Origin: Bacteroidota bacterium
GTDB taxonomy: Bacteria > Bacteroidota > Bacteroidia > Bacteroidales > F082
Reading direction: 5' to 3'
Length of the DNA: 64,000 nucleotides
NCBI GenBank assembly: GCA_018830105.1
Contig: JAHJTC010000004.1
Location: 248,001 to 312,000 of the forward strand
This document shows positions 52,559 to 61,316 of the stretch, piece after piece. Numbering within the stretch: position 1 is the first letter of the stretch; every line of letters starts with the position of its first letter. The translations under genes and the position numbers were made by a program. Under the pieces are notes generated by a model, which saw only the letters and a program-made list of their open reading frames with translations, was not told the origin of the DNA and made no database searches.

Positions 52559-53368
52559 TCATTTCGATGCTATAAAGATACATTCTTTCGGGTTTATAGC
52601 CAGCTGTGAAAGCTCTTTTTTTGTTAAATTAAGCTGTTTAGGATAGATGATATTGACATCAAAACCAGCCTTTCTCAGTCTGTCCGGATAATCCTTCCCA
52701 TAAACACGCACATGATCAAATTGTCCGAAAAGTCTTTCCCGATCAGCTTTTGAGGTGATGCTTTTGTCCTCTCTGGTTTTACTAAGCAGTGGCGACCAGG
52801 GAACCTGTAATATGGCTATTCCACCAGGTTTTAGTACATCATAAAGTGCTTTCATCGCCAATAAATCTTCATCAATATGCTCAAGTACATGGTTGCAAAT
52901 TATCAGATCAAAATGCTTGGAGGGGAAGGGGAGGTCTAACACATCCAGCAGTATCACATTAGGTGGATAGTAAAAACCTTCGTAATACTTCACACCGCCC
53001 ACATAGTTATCTGTTTTGCGCTGAAGGTACCTGCCAAGTGCTGGCTCAGGAGCGATATGCAGTATTTTTTTTGCTGAGATTTCAGGATGTTCATGTTCAA
53101 AATACCAATGAAGCAATCGCTCCCGATCATTAGAATGACATCCCGGACAAATGGTCTGCTCGCGCTTTCCGGCACCAATGATTTGTAATTCATGAATAAC
53201 GGGCAAGTCGGTTCCGCCATTCAGAAATTTTCTGTAACGATGTCCGCACAAAGCACATTCAAATTGGCTGCCACGATAAAACAGGCCTTTTAGGGATAAC
53301 AGCTTACTTCTGACAGCAATACCAACTGATAACGGAATTTGCTTTTTAAATTTATTTAAAATGCTCAT
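52559..53368 (-). CDS. SAM-dependent methyltransferase with Cys-rich N-terminus
   Basis: A 269-aa class I methyltransferase. A zinc-ribbon-like N-terminal part contains CALCGHRY (~38-45) and CPGCHSNDRERLL (~73-85). The Rossmann domain shows ILHIAPEPALGRYL (motif I), NVILLDVLDLPFPSKHFDLI with the acidic residue of motif II, CNHVLEHIDED and LKPGGIAILQVPW. Such proteins, with the two Cys pairs, occur in surface polysaccharide clusters; the target (a sugar or a polyprenyl-linked acceptor) is unknown. The start overlaps the stop of the beta-helix gene by 4 bases (ATGA), implying coupled translation. Confidence 0.88.
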   Translation of the reverse strand: MSILNKFKKQIPLSVGIAVRSKLLSLKGLFYRGSQFECALCGHRYRKFLNGGTDLPVIHELQIIGAGKREQTICPGCHSNDRERLLHWYFEHEHPEISAKKILHIAPEPALGRYLQRKTDNYVGGVKYYEGFYYPPNVILLDVLDLPFPSKHFDLIICNHVLEHIDEDLLAMKALYDVLKPGGIAILQVPWSPLLSKTREDKSITSKADRERLFGQFDHVRVYGKDYPDRLRKAGFDVNIIYPKQLNLTKKELSQLAINPKECIFIASK

Positions 53369-55014
53369 CTCGAAATAATTAACATTTTGGAATCAGAAGT
53401 TTCGCTACCTGAAATAATCAGGATATAGGCACCGGATTTTATATTACGCAAGGATAAATTATAGCCATTTTGTAGCTGATCAGCTGAAATTGTTTCACTT
53501 GTAATAACACATGTACCAAGTGTATTCAATAGAGTTATTTGCTTGTTTTCATTCGCAGCCGGGAATTTTATTTGTACAAATGATACAGCAGGCAAGGGGC
53601 TGATCCGAAAATCATTTTTGGCTAACTCATAGTGATCAAAGCGCGATGCATAAGGATCCTGACTTTCAAATGCACCTTTGTCGTATCCTTGATTATGTGG
53701 TCGCGGGCGCATCAGAACATCAAATGTAAGGCTCTGGTTTCCCAGGTCAGCTGCCGTATTTATAGCTGGGGAATTGGCTTGTAAATCATAGTTATCTTCT
53801 TGTAAATCAATAAAATTGACCTGTTGATTGATTCTGGTGTAGAGGTTTGATTCTTCTTCGTAAACTTCTGGTGATAACTGATGATCGAAATAGGAGCGAT
53901 TCCCAACGATATCATAAGCTCCCGGATCGGTAATGATATTATTTGCGATAAGATTAAAACTTGTGTTGGCATTGAGGTACCTTATGCCTGATGTTTTTGG
54001 GCTGATAATGGTGTTGTGCAGTAAACGAAAATTGGATTGACTTAAGTCAGCTGCATTTCCTATAAAAATACCATGGCGCGATTCATCGGGATTATTTATT
54101 TGAAAACTTCTTCCGGCCCTCACAATCAAATTGTTATAGATACTCATATTGCCAGTTCCCAAAATATCAATACCATCGCCTTTGCCATCAAATACCTGGT
54201 TGTTAAAACAATCGCAATTTGATCCGCCACCAATAAGGATTCCCGACATTTGAAAAACAGTTTCTCGCCAAGAATCATTATACACATTATTGTTGTATAT
54301 CAGGCAATTACCAATAGAGCTGCTTACTTGAATGCCATCCCACCCCGTATTAACAACCAAATTATTATACACCTCTACATTTTCGATTAAATGTGGCAGA
54401 ACAGTAGTATCGCAATCCGGCAGGTATTGTCCGGTATATTTTGAGCTGCCAATATAAAATCCTTCATCCTGGATATCATGCAGATAACAATCATGAATGG
54501 AAAGATTGTAAAAAGTGAAGTTTTCTCTTGTTGCTTCAAAACTGCAGTCTGGATCGGTTTTGGCGTAAATTCCTCCTAATGCGGTATGAGCTATCTCAAA
54601 ACCAGCCAGTTCAATATCTGAGGTCAGATCATCGAGTGTAATTCCGGCACCGTTACCAACGCGCTGAATGTTAAAACCATACTGCTCCTGCTCCTGATTT
54701 CCAATCATTTTAACAAATTGACAACCAGACATTTTCAGACCATAGAAATGATCAGTATCGATGATCACGTTTCCATGATTTATAATGATAACAGGCTGAT
54801 TTGCAGTACCTTTTATATTTCTTAGAAGCAGGTAATTTCGCACTCCTGCCAAAACGCAAATCGTATCTCCGGGATTAATATTATCGCCATCGACAACCAG
54901 CTGGCTGTTTTCAATGGTGTGGTTGCAGTTTTGGGCGTTTACTGTCTGAAAAAAAAATGCTGAAAGAAATATAAATGCCTTAAACAGGAGTAATATGGTG
55001 GTTTTTTTTTTCAT
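53365..55014 (-). CDS. Secreted parallel beta-helix protein with T9SS domain in the polysaccharide operon
   Basis: A 549-aa protein starting MKKKTTILLLFKAFIFLSA (55014, ATG); the longer start at 55020 uses TTG. The signal peptide ends near VNAQ. Residues ~60-420 are repeats of short strands ending in Asn ladders (for example IYNNNVYND, CFNNQVFDG, IYNNLIVRAG), the pattern of right-handed parallel beta-helices such as pectate lyases, epimerases and NosD-like proteins. The C-terminus is a T9SS sorting domain (LLNTLGTCVIT, IKSGAYILIIS). It may modify or bind the polysaccharide made by this operon outside the cell, but catalytic residues were not identified. It is translationally coupled to the methyltransferase gene. 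Confidence 0.87.
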   Translation of the reverse strand: MKKKTTILLLFKAFIFLSAFFFQTVNAQNCNHTIENSQLVVDGDNINPGDTICVLAGVRNYLLLRNIKGTANQPVIIINHGNVIIDTDHFYGLKMSGCQFVKMIGNQEQEQYGFNIQRVGNGAGITLDDLTSDIELAGFEIAHTALGGIYAKTDPDCSFEATRENFTFYNLSIHDCYLHDIQDEGFYIGSSKYTGQYLPDCDTTVLPHLIENVEVYNNLVVNTGWDGIQVSSSIGNCLIYNNNVYNDSWRETVFQMSGILIGGGSNCDCFNNQVFDGKGDGIDILGTGNMSIYNNLIVRAGRSFQINNPDESRHGIFIGNAADLSQSNFRLLHNTIISPKTSGIRYLNANTSFNLIANNIITDPGAYDIVGNRSYFDHQLSPEVYEEESNLYTRINQQVNFIDLQEDNYDLQANSPAINTAADLGNQSLTFDVLMRPRPHNQGYDKGAFESQDPYASRFDHYELAKNDFRISPLPAVSFVQIKFPAANENKQITLLNTLGTCVITSETISADQLQNGYNLSLRNIKSGAYILIISGSETSDSKMLIISR

Positions 55015-55024
55015 GATCAAAATA

Positions 55025-56218
55025 TTATGCGCCTCGTTTAGCCCGTTCCCAATTCACTGTTTGACTACCCTTAAAATAGCGCCTAATGCCCATTAATACA
55101 GCATAATTCATTATAAAAAAGTAGTAGGGCACAAACAATATTTTCACTTTTATAGCTTTATTCTCAAGATACCACCCTGTTAAAGCGAGTAAATAAAAAA
55201 TTATTTGGGCTAGGAAAAGGTAGCTAAACAAAAAGACTGAATTCGTTAGAACCTCCTGAAAAGCTACAATGCCATTGATAATAAAAATCAATGGAAGCGC
55301 TAGTGGTGCCAATGTCCAGCGCAGAACCCGGTGCGATAAATACTGAAAACTAAGCATGCCGTATTTAAATATATTGAGCAGTTCCTTCAGTCTGATTATG
55401 GACTGAATACCACCGGCAGCGATTCGTATTTTACGCTTTAACTCTTCTTTTACATTGGCAGAGGCCGTTTCAATGGCATAGGCTTCGGGGTCATATTGGA
55501 TAGTGTAGCCTTTCATGGCCACTCTGAGGGAAATAATGAAATCGTCGAGCAGCGTATCTTTTTCAACTTCCTGAAAAAGTTCGGTACGGATGGCAAACAA
55601 CTCACCGGCAGCGCCAACCACGGAATACAATTCAGCATCCCATTTTTTTAGTGTCGATTCATATTTCCAGTAGATACCTTCGGTGCCGGCTGCCGTATCT
55701 TTTTCCTTGCTAAATATGCGCTTCTCGCCCGAAACACAGCCTACTTTTGGATCGCTGAAAAGTTTAACAATACGTTTTACTGATTCTTCTCCCAAGATTG
55801 TATTACCATCCGAAAAAATTACGATGGGTGTTTTTACGAATTGCATTCCGCGGTTCATCGCGCCAATTTTGCCTCCGCGCGTATCTTCATGATAAACTTC
55901 AACACCTTGGTTTTGATACGCTTTCAAAAGGTCTGGAGTGCCATCGTCCGAACCATCGGTAACCCAAACTTGCTTCAGCTTTTCTTTGGGATAATCTAAA
56001 CTAAAACCATTCTCTACCTTGGCATCAACGTAATCTTTTTCGTTATATGCGGCAACGAAAAGGGTTACTTCCGGACTATAATCGACTTGCTCCTCTAGCT
56101 CTTCATCCTTAAAAATACGTTTTAATCTGACCAGGAAGAAGAGCAAAATTCCATATCCGATGTAAGTATAAAACACCAGAAAAAGCAACAGCCAAAAGAT
56201 GATTTTTAGTGTAAGCAT
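55025..56218 (-). CDS. Membrane glycosyltransferase family 2
   Basis: A 397-aa processive-type GT2. One N-terminal membrane helix (~5-25, FWLLLFLVFYTYIGYGILLFF) precedes the GT-A domain: VTLFVAAYNEKDYVDAKV, WVTDGSDDGTPDLL, IVIFSDGNTIL (DxN in place of DxD) and DTLLDDFIISLRVAMKG. About three C-terminal helices (~300-380) follow. The QxxRW motif of cellulose/hyaluronan synthases is replaced by LKRKIRIAAGG, which is common in related glycan polymerases. It probably elongates or initiates the exopolysaccharide at the inner membrane. It starts 11 bp after the FkbM gene and ends 10 bp before the beta-helix gene. Confidence 0.9.
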   Translation of the reverse strand: MLTLKIIFWLLLFLVFYTYIGYGILLFFLVRLKRIFKDEELEEQVDYSPEVTLFVAAYNEKDYVDAKVENGFSLDYPKEKLKQVWVTDGSDDGTPDLLKAYQNQGVEVYHEDTRGGKIGAMNRGMQFVKTPIVIFSDGNTILGEESVKRIVKLFSDPKVGCVSGEKRIFSKEKDTAAGTEGIYWKYESTLKKWDAELYSVVGAAGELFAIRTELFQEVEKDTLLDDFIISLRVAMKGYTIQYDPEAYAIETASANVKEELKRKIRIAAGGIQSIIRLKELLNIFKYGMLSFQYLSHRVLRWTLAPLALPLIFIINGIVAFQEVLTNSVFLFSYLFLAQIIFYLLALTGWYLENKAIKVKILFVPYYFFIMNYAVLMGIRRYFKGSQTVNWERAKRGA

Positions 56219-56229
56219 AATCGTAAAGT

Positions 56230-57030
56230 TTAAAGGTTACCTACTTTCTTTGCTGCAAAATTTAGTGCATCAACTTCAAAAAACTCAAATCGAGCAATTT
56301 CAGAAAGCACCGACTTAAGTTTTTCTTCACCTGAGTGTACACTTTCCATGACAATGAGAATTTTTGGATATTTTTGGATAAATTGCCTGGCGCCCTGAAG
56401 CACATCGACTTCCATGCCTTCAACATCAATTTTCATTAAAATGCGCTCATCTTCATCAAGCTGAAGCTGCTGATAAACATGATCCAGCATCACTAATTTC
56501 ACCTCTGTTTCCTCGCCCCTGGCATCAGTAACAGGATCACAAAATTCAACAGCGCTCAAATGCGAAGCACCTGTATTAACCGGATCGAAAATGAAACTTG
56601 CACTGCGGTCAATATGATCAAGGCCGACATTAAAACTGGTAATAGTGTCTTCTAGTCTGTTGAGTAATATATTTACCTGCAATGCACGATAGTTTTCTGC
56701 AGAAGGCTCAAAAGAAAACGTTCTGAGTCCCATTTTCCCAAGCATAATGGAGTAGGTGCCCATATTTGCTCCCACATCGATAAAAACATTGTAATCAGCA
56801 TAGTGCTTATTCATGAATTTCTTAACATTCCATTCATAGGCATAATTACCAAATTGAAAGTCGAGTGTGCCTTTGCGATGCAAGAAAGTACCCAGTTTTC
56901 CTTTAAAAATTTGGGTGCGGGCAATTGATTTTCCTGTTAATAAATATAATATGGAAGCAGCCACTAAACGCAGCTGCCGGTATTGTATAAAGTCTTTTAG
57001 ATATCTAAAAAATGTGATTATTTTATTCAT
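56230..57030 (-). CDS. FkbM family methyltransferase
   Basis: A 266-aa protein with the FkbM-type AdoMet site FIDVGANMGTYSIMLGKMG (~84-102), TFSFEPSAENYRALQVNI and DEDERILMKIDVEGMEVDVL. FkbM enzymes O-methylate hydroxyls of sugars or polyketides and are frequent in O-antigen and exopolysaccharide clusters. It has no signal peptide and acts in the cytoplasm, probably on a nucleotide- or lipid-linked sugar. It lies 16 bp after the acyltransferase gene and 11 bp before the GT2 gene. Confidence 0.92.
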   Translation of the reverse strand: MNKIITFFRYLKDFIQYRQLRLVAASILYLLTGKSIARTQIFKGKLGTFLHRKGTLDFQFGNYAYEWNVKKFMNKHYADYNVFIDVGANMGTYSIMLGKMGLRTFSFEPSAENYRALQVNILLNRLEDTITSFNVGLDHIDRSASFIFDPVNTGASHLSAVEFCDPVTDARGEETEVKLVMLDHVYQQLQLDEDERILMKIDVEGMEVDVLQGARQFIQKYPKILIVMESVHSGEEKLKSVLSEIARFEFFEVDALNFAAKKVGNL

Positions 57031-57046
57031 TGCATAAAGAATTGGT

Positions 57047-57673
57047 TTAGTTAATCTTGGGTAGTTTTTCCCATGTATTGGTTGTATGATTGTATTGTTT
57101 TAAAATTCTTGCCGGATTCCCTGCTACAATAGAAAATTCCGGAACGCTTTTAGTGACAATGCTTCCTGCTGCAATCACCGCATGTTTTCCGATCGTTACA
57201 CCAGCCGTAATCACCGCATTTGCTCCGATCCACACATCGTCTTCAATTACTATTGGTTTGGTTTCCACAGCTTGCAGGCTGGGAGGGATGTTGATATCCT
57301 GATAGCCATGATTCAGACCTGAAACAACAATATTCTGCGCAAACATCACATCGTTTCCAACCTTTACGGGACCTATGACTACGCATCCAAGGCCGATTCG
57401 GGATCGGTCTCCGATATGGACAGCTCCCACACCATTATTTATTGTAGCAAAATCTTCAATAGTTGAATCACGCCCAATAGAGAACTCATTGAAAGGCAGC
57501 ACGTCCATGCGTGTGCGTCTTCTTACCAGCGATCCTTTACCTCTGTGATGTTTCAGCGGATTCAAAAACCATTTCACCCAAAGCCGGGGTCTGGCCTGAT
57601 TTTTTGGCATAAGCGACCAAAGCGCCAGTTTTTTTAGTTTCGGATTTGATTTAATCCTTTCTTTTAATGCCAT
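57047..57673 (-). CDS. Left-handed beta-helix acyltransferase
   Basis: A 208-aa hexapeptide-repeat acyltransferase (LbetaH). Repeats run from ~60 to ~185: GVGAVHIGDRSRIGLGCVVI, VKVGNDVMFAQNIVVSGLNH (catalytic-type His), VIEDDVWIGANAVITAGV and TIGKHAVIAAGSIVTKSVP, ending in IVAGNPARILK, the usual signature of WcaF/NodL-type O-acetyltransferases. It most likely acetylates a sugar of the exopolysaccharide using acetyl-CoA in the cytoplasm. The N-terminal ~55 residues are basic and poorly conserved. It lies 15 bp after a GT1/GT4 gene within the operon. Confidence 0.92.
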   Translation of the reverse strand: MALKERIKSNPKLKKLALWSLMPKNQARPRLWVKWFLNPLKHHRGKGSLVRRRTRMDVLPFNEFSIGRDSTIEDFATINNGVGAVHIGDRSRIGLGCVVIGPVKVGNDVMFAQNIVVSGLNHGYQDINIPPSLQAVETKPIVIEDDVWIGANAVITAGVTIGKHAVIAAGSIVTKSVPEFSIVAGNPARILKQYNHTTNTWEKLPKIN

Positions 57674-57688
57674 ATCATTTGATTTTTA

Positions 57689-58894
57689 CTATAATTCAGG
57701 CTTTTGCATGATTTTCAACATACTGGAATAAATTTCCTGAACATTGTTTTCCCAAGTATGGCTGCGACCAAAAGCACTACGCGCAGCTTCTTTTTCAGGG
57801 TTGTTTTCTGCCAGAGCCTGTTCAACCAAGCTGAGGTAGTCTTCTTTTGTTTCCGCTAAATAGGTAAATTCTTTAAACACGTCCATCGCTTTTGTTAAAG
57901 TGGCTACAGTAGGTTTACCCATAGCTAAATATTCGTCTATTTTACGTGGATAATTACCTATGGTTACTTCGTTGAGCTTCTGTGGGTTAAGTGCTACGTC
58001 AAACTGATTTAAATAGGAGGGAAGCGCTTCCATAGGCTTGCTGCCCAGAAAGTGCACATTAGGAATCTGATGTAAGGCACTGTTTTTAAATGCTTCATCT
58101 TCGGGGCCTACCAAAACCACCGACCAGTCGGGGCGCTTTGTTGCCAAATATTCAAGAACTTCGATATCAAGTCGTAATGAAAATAGCGCTCCAATATAGC
58201 CAATGATTGGTTTTTTGATAGCCTGAATATCTTCCGGTGTTTTCTTGATCAGTTTCTGATCAAATAAACTAACATCACAACCTTGGCCAACATAGTAGGA
58301 ATGAGGATTGAACTGCCGGGCATGTTCGGCCAGATAGGTAGAATTGGCGACAACAAGATCGGCTTTTTTCATGAGGGCAGCTTCAATTCGAATCCCTTGT
58401 TTTTTCCAGAAATCAACCGCGATAAGATTGTCGCGCGTATAGTAAATATAGAGCTCAGGTTTCAGTAATTCCTTGAGGTAGAAACTCCTGAACATATCGC
58501 TGTCATTAAAGATAAAATAGTTTGAAAAGTTAAGATTTGCTAGGGCCGCTTTAATTTGTTTAGCGAAACGTTTGTTGTTGATTTTATTGAAGAAATCGAA
58601 TAATCCATCAAAAGGCAATTGACTGATGGATTCGAGTGTTGTTTTGGGATAAAGGTTCCACATATTTTCCGAAACCTGCACCAAATCAGGTTCATCACCC
58701 TTATTGATGCGTAATCTTTTTTGAATGAGCGGGTCATTCTTTTCGCGTATTTTGGTTAAACGATCTAATGGATAATTTACATAAAGTACCCTGTTGTGCC
58801 GGGCAATTTCGTGGGCAATATTTATACAATTGCTACCAATTCGACTATCTAATGCCTGAAGCCCAACAATAATAAAATCTCGGTTTTTAATCAT
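57689..58894 (-). CDS. GT-B glycosyltransferase
   Basis: A 401-aa protein starting MIKNRDFIIVGLQALDSRIG (58894); the start at 58936 would overlap the upstream gene by 23 bp. The GT-B fold is suggested by an N-terminal half with NCINIAHEIARHNRVLYVN and a C-terminal nucleotide-sugar domain with PIIGYIGALFSLRLDIEVLE, NVHFLGSKPMEALPSYL, FDVALNPQKL and GNYPRKIDEYLAMGKPTVAT. The last of these is similar to the GT4-family EALAxGxPVV loop. The donor and acceptor are unknown. It lies 19 bp after another GT4 gene and before the acyltransferase. Confidence 0.85.
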   Translation of the reverse strand: MIKNRDFIIVGLQALDSRIGSNCINIAHEIARHNRVLYVNYPLDRLTKIREKNDPLIQKRLRINKGDEPDLVQVSENMWNLYPKTTLESISQLPFDGLFDFFNKINNKRFAKQIKAALANLNFSNYFIFNDSDMFRSFYLKELLKPELYIYYTRDNLIAVDFWKKQGIRIEAALMKKADLVVANSTYLAEHARQFNPHSYYVGQGCDVSLFDQKLIKKTPEDIQAIKKPIIGYIGALFSLRLDIEVLEYLATKRPDWSVVLVGPEDEAFKNSALHQIPNVHFLGSKPMEALPSYLNQFDVALNPQKLNEVTIGNYPRKIDEYLAMGKPTVATLTKAMDVFKEFTYLAETKEDYLSLVEQALAENNPEKEAARSAFGRSHTWENNVQEIYSSMLKIMQKPEL

Positions 58895-58913
58895 TTTCCG
58901 GTTGTTTAAGGTT

Positions 58914-60068
58914 TTAAGAATGATGATTATCCGCAACTTCCTGGTATAGTTTCAACACATCCTCTGCCATCGACTTCCAGGAGAAGTCGGCAGCTCTTTT
59001 GAGTCCCTTTTCAATGTATTCCTTTCTAATAGTCTGATCATGAAGCATCTTTGTCATTGCTGCGGTAATTTGTTCAGGTTTATAAGGATCAACAAAAAGG
59101 GCGGCATCGTCGGCCACTTCAGGCATGCTTGAAGTATTTGAGGTGATCACCGGCACTCCGCAGCGCATCGCCTCAAGCATCGGAATTCCAAAGCTTTCGC
59201 GCAAGGAAGGATAAAGGAAAAGCTCACTCATGCTGTAAATGGCAGGGAGATCGCTATTTACAACATATCCGGTAAGATGGATGTGATTAATTAAATCGCG
59301 ATCGCCAATTTCTATCAAAAGTTTTTCAAGTGCTTCCTTGTCATAATCCAACATAACAAGTTTGAGTGCTTCATGGCCGGCTTTGAGGTAATCGGAGAAG
59401 GCCTTTAAAACACCTTTTGTATTTTTCTTGGGATCTGTATTGCCTAAGAAAAAGACAAAACGAGGTGGCAAATGATATTGTTTACGCACACGATCAAGCA
59501 CTTCTTGATCAGATACTGGCTTAAAGTGTTCACTTACACCATTATAAATAGCTACAAGCCGGTTGTCAGATTCAGGAAACCCGAAAAAGGACTTGATCCT
59601 GTTTTTTTCAAAATGAGATACCGTAATGATTTTATCACTCTTTTCAACAACTTTTGGCACCACAAACCTGCGATACATATTGCCAAATTTCTGATACCAG
59701 GTGCCTCCTTTTTTAAAAATACTGACGCTTTCAAGGTAGATGATATCATGTAAAGTAACAATCAGCGGCACAGGTGAATTTAGCGGAGCGGTGTTGCTGG
59801 TGCAATGCAATAAATCGCAGCCATATTCCTTGACGGCTTTGGGCAGTGCGCGCTGCTCCCACAAGGGATAGGCTCCTCCTGCTAATGGCACTATTGTAAA
59901 ATTTGCTGCTTTCGGAATGCATTGGTCGTCTTCATCAGGTTTAACAAATATGATATATTCATTTTCACGATCTATTAGCTGAAGCTTTTTTACCAATTCT
60001 AAAGCTACCATATCCATACCGTGTTTTTTGAGACGGAAAAGACGTTGACCTTCAATTGCAATTCTCAT
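58914..60068 (-). CDS. GT4-family glycosyltransferase
   Basis: A 384-aa GT-B enzyme. The N-terminal acceptor domain includes LLHCTSNTAPLNSPVPLIVT and IITVSHFEKNRIKSFFG. The C-terminal donor domain has PRFVFFLGNTDPKKNTKGVL, LTGYVVNSDLPAIYSMSELF and YPSLRESFGIPMLEAMRCGV with the conserved E-x7-E and SNTSSMPEVADDAALFVDPY, the mannosyltransferase-like pattern of GT4. It probably adds a hexose to a lipid-linked exopolysaccharide precursor. It is separated by 42 bp from the GT2 gene upstream. Confidence 0.93.
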   Translation of the reverse strand: MRIAIEGQRLFRLKKHGMDMVALELVKKLQLIDRENEYIIFVKPDEDDQCIPKAANFTIVPLAGGAYPLWEQRALPKAVKEYGCDLLHCTSNTAPLNSPVPLIVTLHDIIYLESVSIFKKGGTWYQKFGNMYRRFVVPKVVEKSDKIITVSHFEKNRIKSFFGFPESDNRLVAIYNGVSEHFKPVSDQEVLDRVRKQYHLPPRFVFFLGNTDPKKNTKGVLKAFSDYLKAGHEALKLVMLDYDKEALEKLLIEIGDRDLINHIHLTGYVVNSDLPAIYSMSELFLYPSLRESFGIPMLEAMRCGVPVITSNTSSMPEVADDAALFVDPYKPEQITAAMTKMLHDQTIRKEYIEKGLKRAADFSWKSMAEDVLKLYQEVADNHHS

Positions 60069-60110
60069 AGTGCTTATTATTAATTGGTTATAAAATATAT
60101 TTTTGTTGTA

Positions 60111-61316
60111 CTATTTTCTTGATTTCTTTTGAAAGGCATTAAATGTATGCTTCGTATGAATAAAATTACGATTAGCCCCTCTGATACGCAACAACGACAA
60201 AAACATAAATACAAACCCTACTGGTAGCGAAAATAATGCTTTTATTGTTCTAAAATTATAAAATTTAATTGGCACTGACAAAAGTAAGGCTATTATAATC
60301 AGGCCTGTGGCTGCCAGCCATGCTAGCGTGAGCCAGACAGGATTATAAAACAAGGAGAAAAAACTTGCCAGCAGTAAAAGACCCAACAGCAGTACACGTG
60401 GCAGTTGGATGTATTGAAATGCTTTGTTAAAATAATCCAAATTACCTTGTTTAAACAGCATTTTAAGGGCAGGAATAAAGTGTTTTCCAAAGTAATGAAA
60501 CTGTGCCGAAAGCCATCTGCGCCGTTGTCGGCTAAAGACATGCACGTTCTGCACTTTTTCGTCCAGCACCAGGGCATCCTCTAAATAGTGAATCAGATGA
60601 TGGTCGCGTAACAATCTTAACTCCAGTTCCTTATCAAATCCTCCTACAACTTCAACATCTTGCATTAGCTGTTTAAAGAAATCATAACGAAATGCCATTG
60701 CAGAACCAATTAAAGCGCTTGAAAGCCCGGCATTTCGATGTCCTTTTCTGAAAATATTATTATTAATTTCTTCGCTAATAGCATCAAGAACAGCAAAGTT
60801 GGTGTTTAGATTTTTTGCCGCACGATGGGCTTGAATGGCTTGATAAGGGAAAGAAAAAGCGTCATTCAGGTGGGCAATGAAATTGGACTCCATAAGATTG
60901 TCTGCATCCAGAATTACTACAATATCGTATTTATTCTCAGGCAAATTTCGCAGGGCATGATTAAGCGCCCTGGTTTTGGTGCTTATGGAAAAACTTTCAT
61001 CAAATAAAATAACAGGGAGTGTCGCTAATTTTTCAATTGTGCTCTTCTCAAATTTATCTGCAATGATAATAACATCAAAAAGCGAGGCGGGGTAATTCTG
61101 TTCTAGCGCTTGTTGAGTTACTTCAAAAATTACTTCATCTTCCTGATAGCAGGGGATTAGAATAGCGAAACGTCTTTTTTTGAAATCAAGTGGTGGATAT
61201 TTTTTGATTGGAAAGAGTGCAAATATTGAAAAGATCAATAAATAGATGGCTGTTCCGCCCAGATAGATAAGCAGCAGACCCTGAACAACAATCGATACAA
61301 TTTCAAGGATCGTCAT
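60111..61316 (-). CDS. Membrane GT2 glycosyltransferase, second copy of the module
   Basis: A 401-aa processive-type GT2 with an N-terminal helix (~7-30), a GT-A domain (RFAILIPCYQEDEVIFEVTQ, VVILDADNLMESNFIAHL with DxDN, DKELELRLLRDHHLIHYLED) and the QxxRW motif (FSRQRRRWLSAQFHYF). Three C-terminal helices (~300-370) follow. It is a clear paralogue of the 413-aa protein encoded at 62238-63479. Its start overlaps the stop of the upstream soluble GT2 by 4 bases (ATGA), the same overlap as in the other copy. It probably polymerises or transfers sugars at the inner membrane. Confidence 0.92.
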   Translation of the reverse strand: MTILEIVSIVVQGLLLIYLGGTAIYLLIFSIFALFPIKKYPPLDFKKRRFAILIPCYQEDEVIFEVTQQALEQNYPASLFDVIIIADKFEKSTIEKLATLPVILFDESFSISTKTRALNHALRNLPENKYDIVVILDADNLMESNFIAHLNDAFSFPYQAIQAHRAAKNLNTNFAVLDAISEEINNNIFRKGHRNAGLSSALIGSAMAFRYDFFKQLMQDVEVVGGFDKELELRLLRDHHLIHYLEDALVLDEKVQNVHVFSRQRRRWLSAQFHYFGKHFIPALKMLFKQGNLDYFNKAFQYIQLPRVLLLGLLLLASFFSLFYNPVWLTLAWLAATGLIIIALLLSVPIKFYNFRTIKALFSLPVGFVFMFLSLLRIRGANRNFIHTKHTFNAFQKKSRK

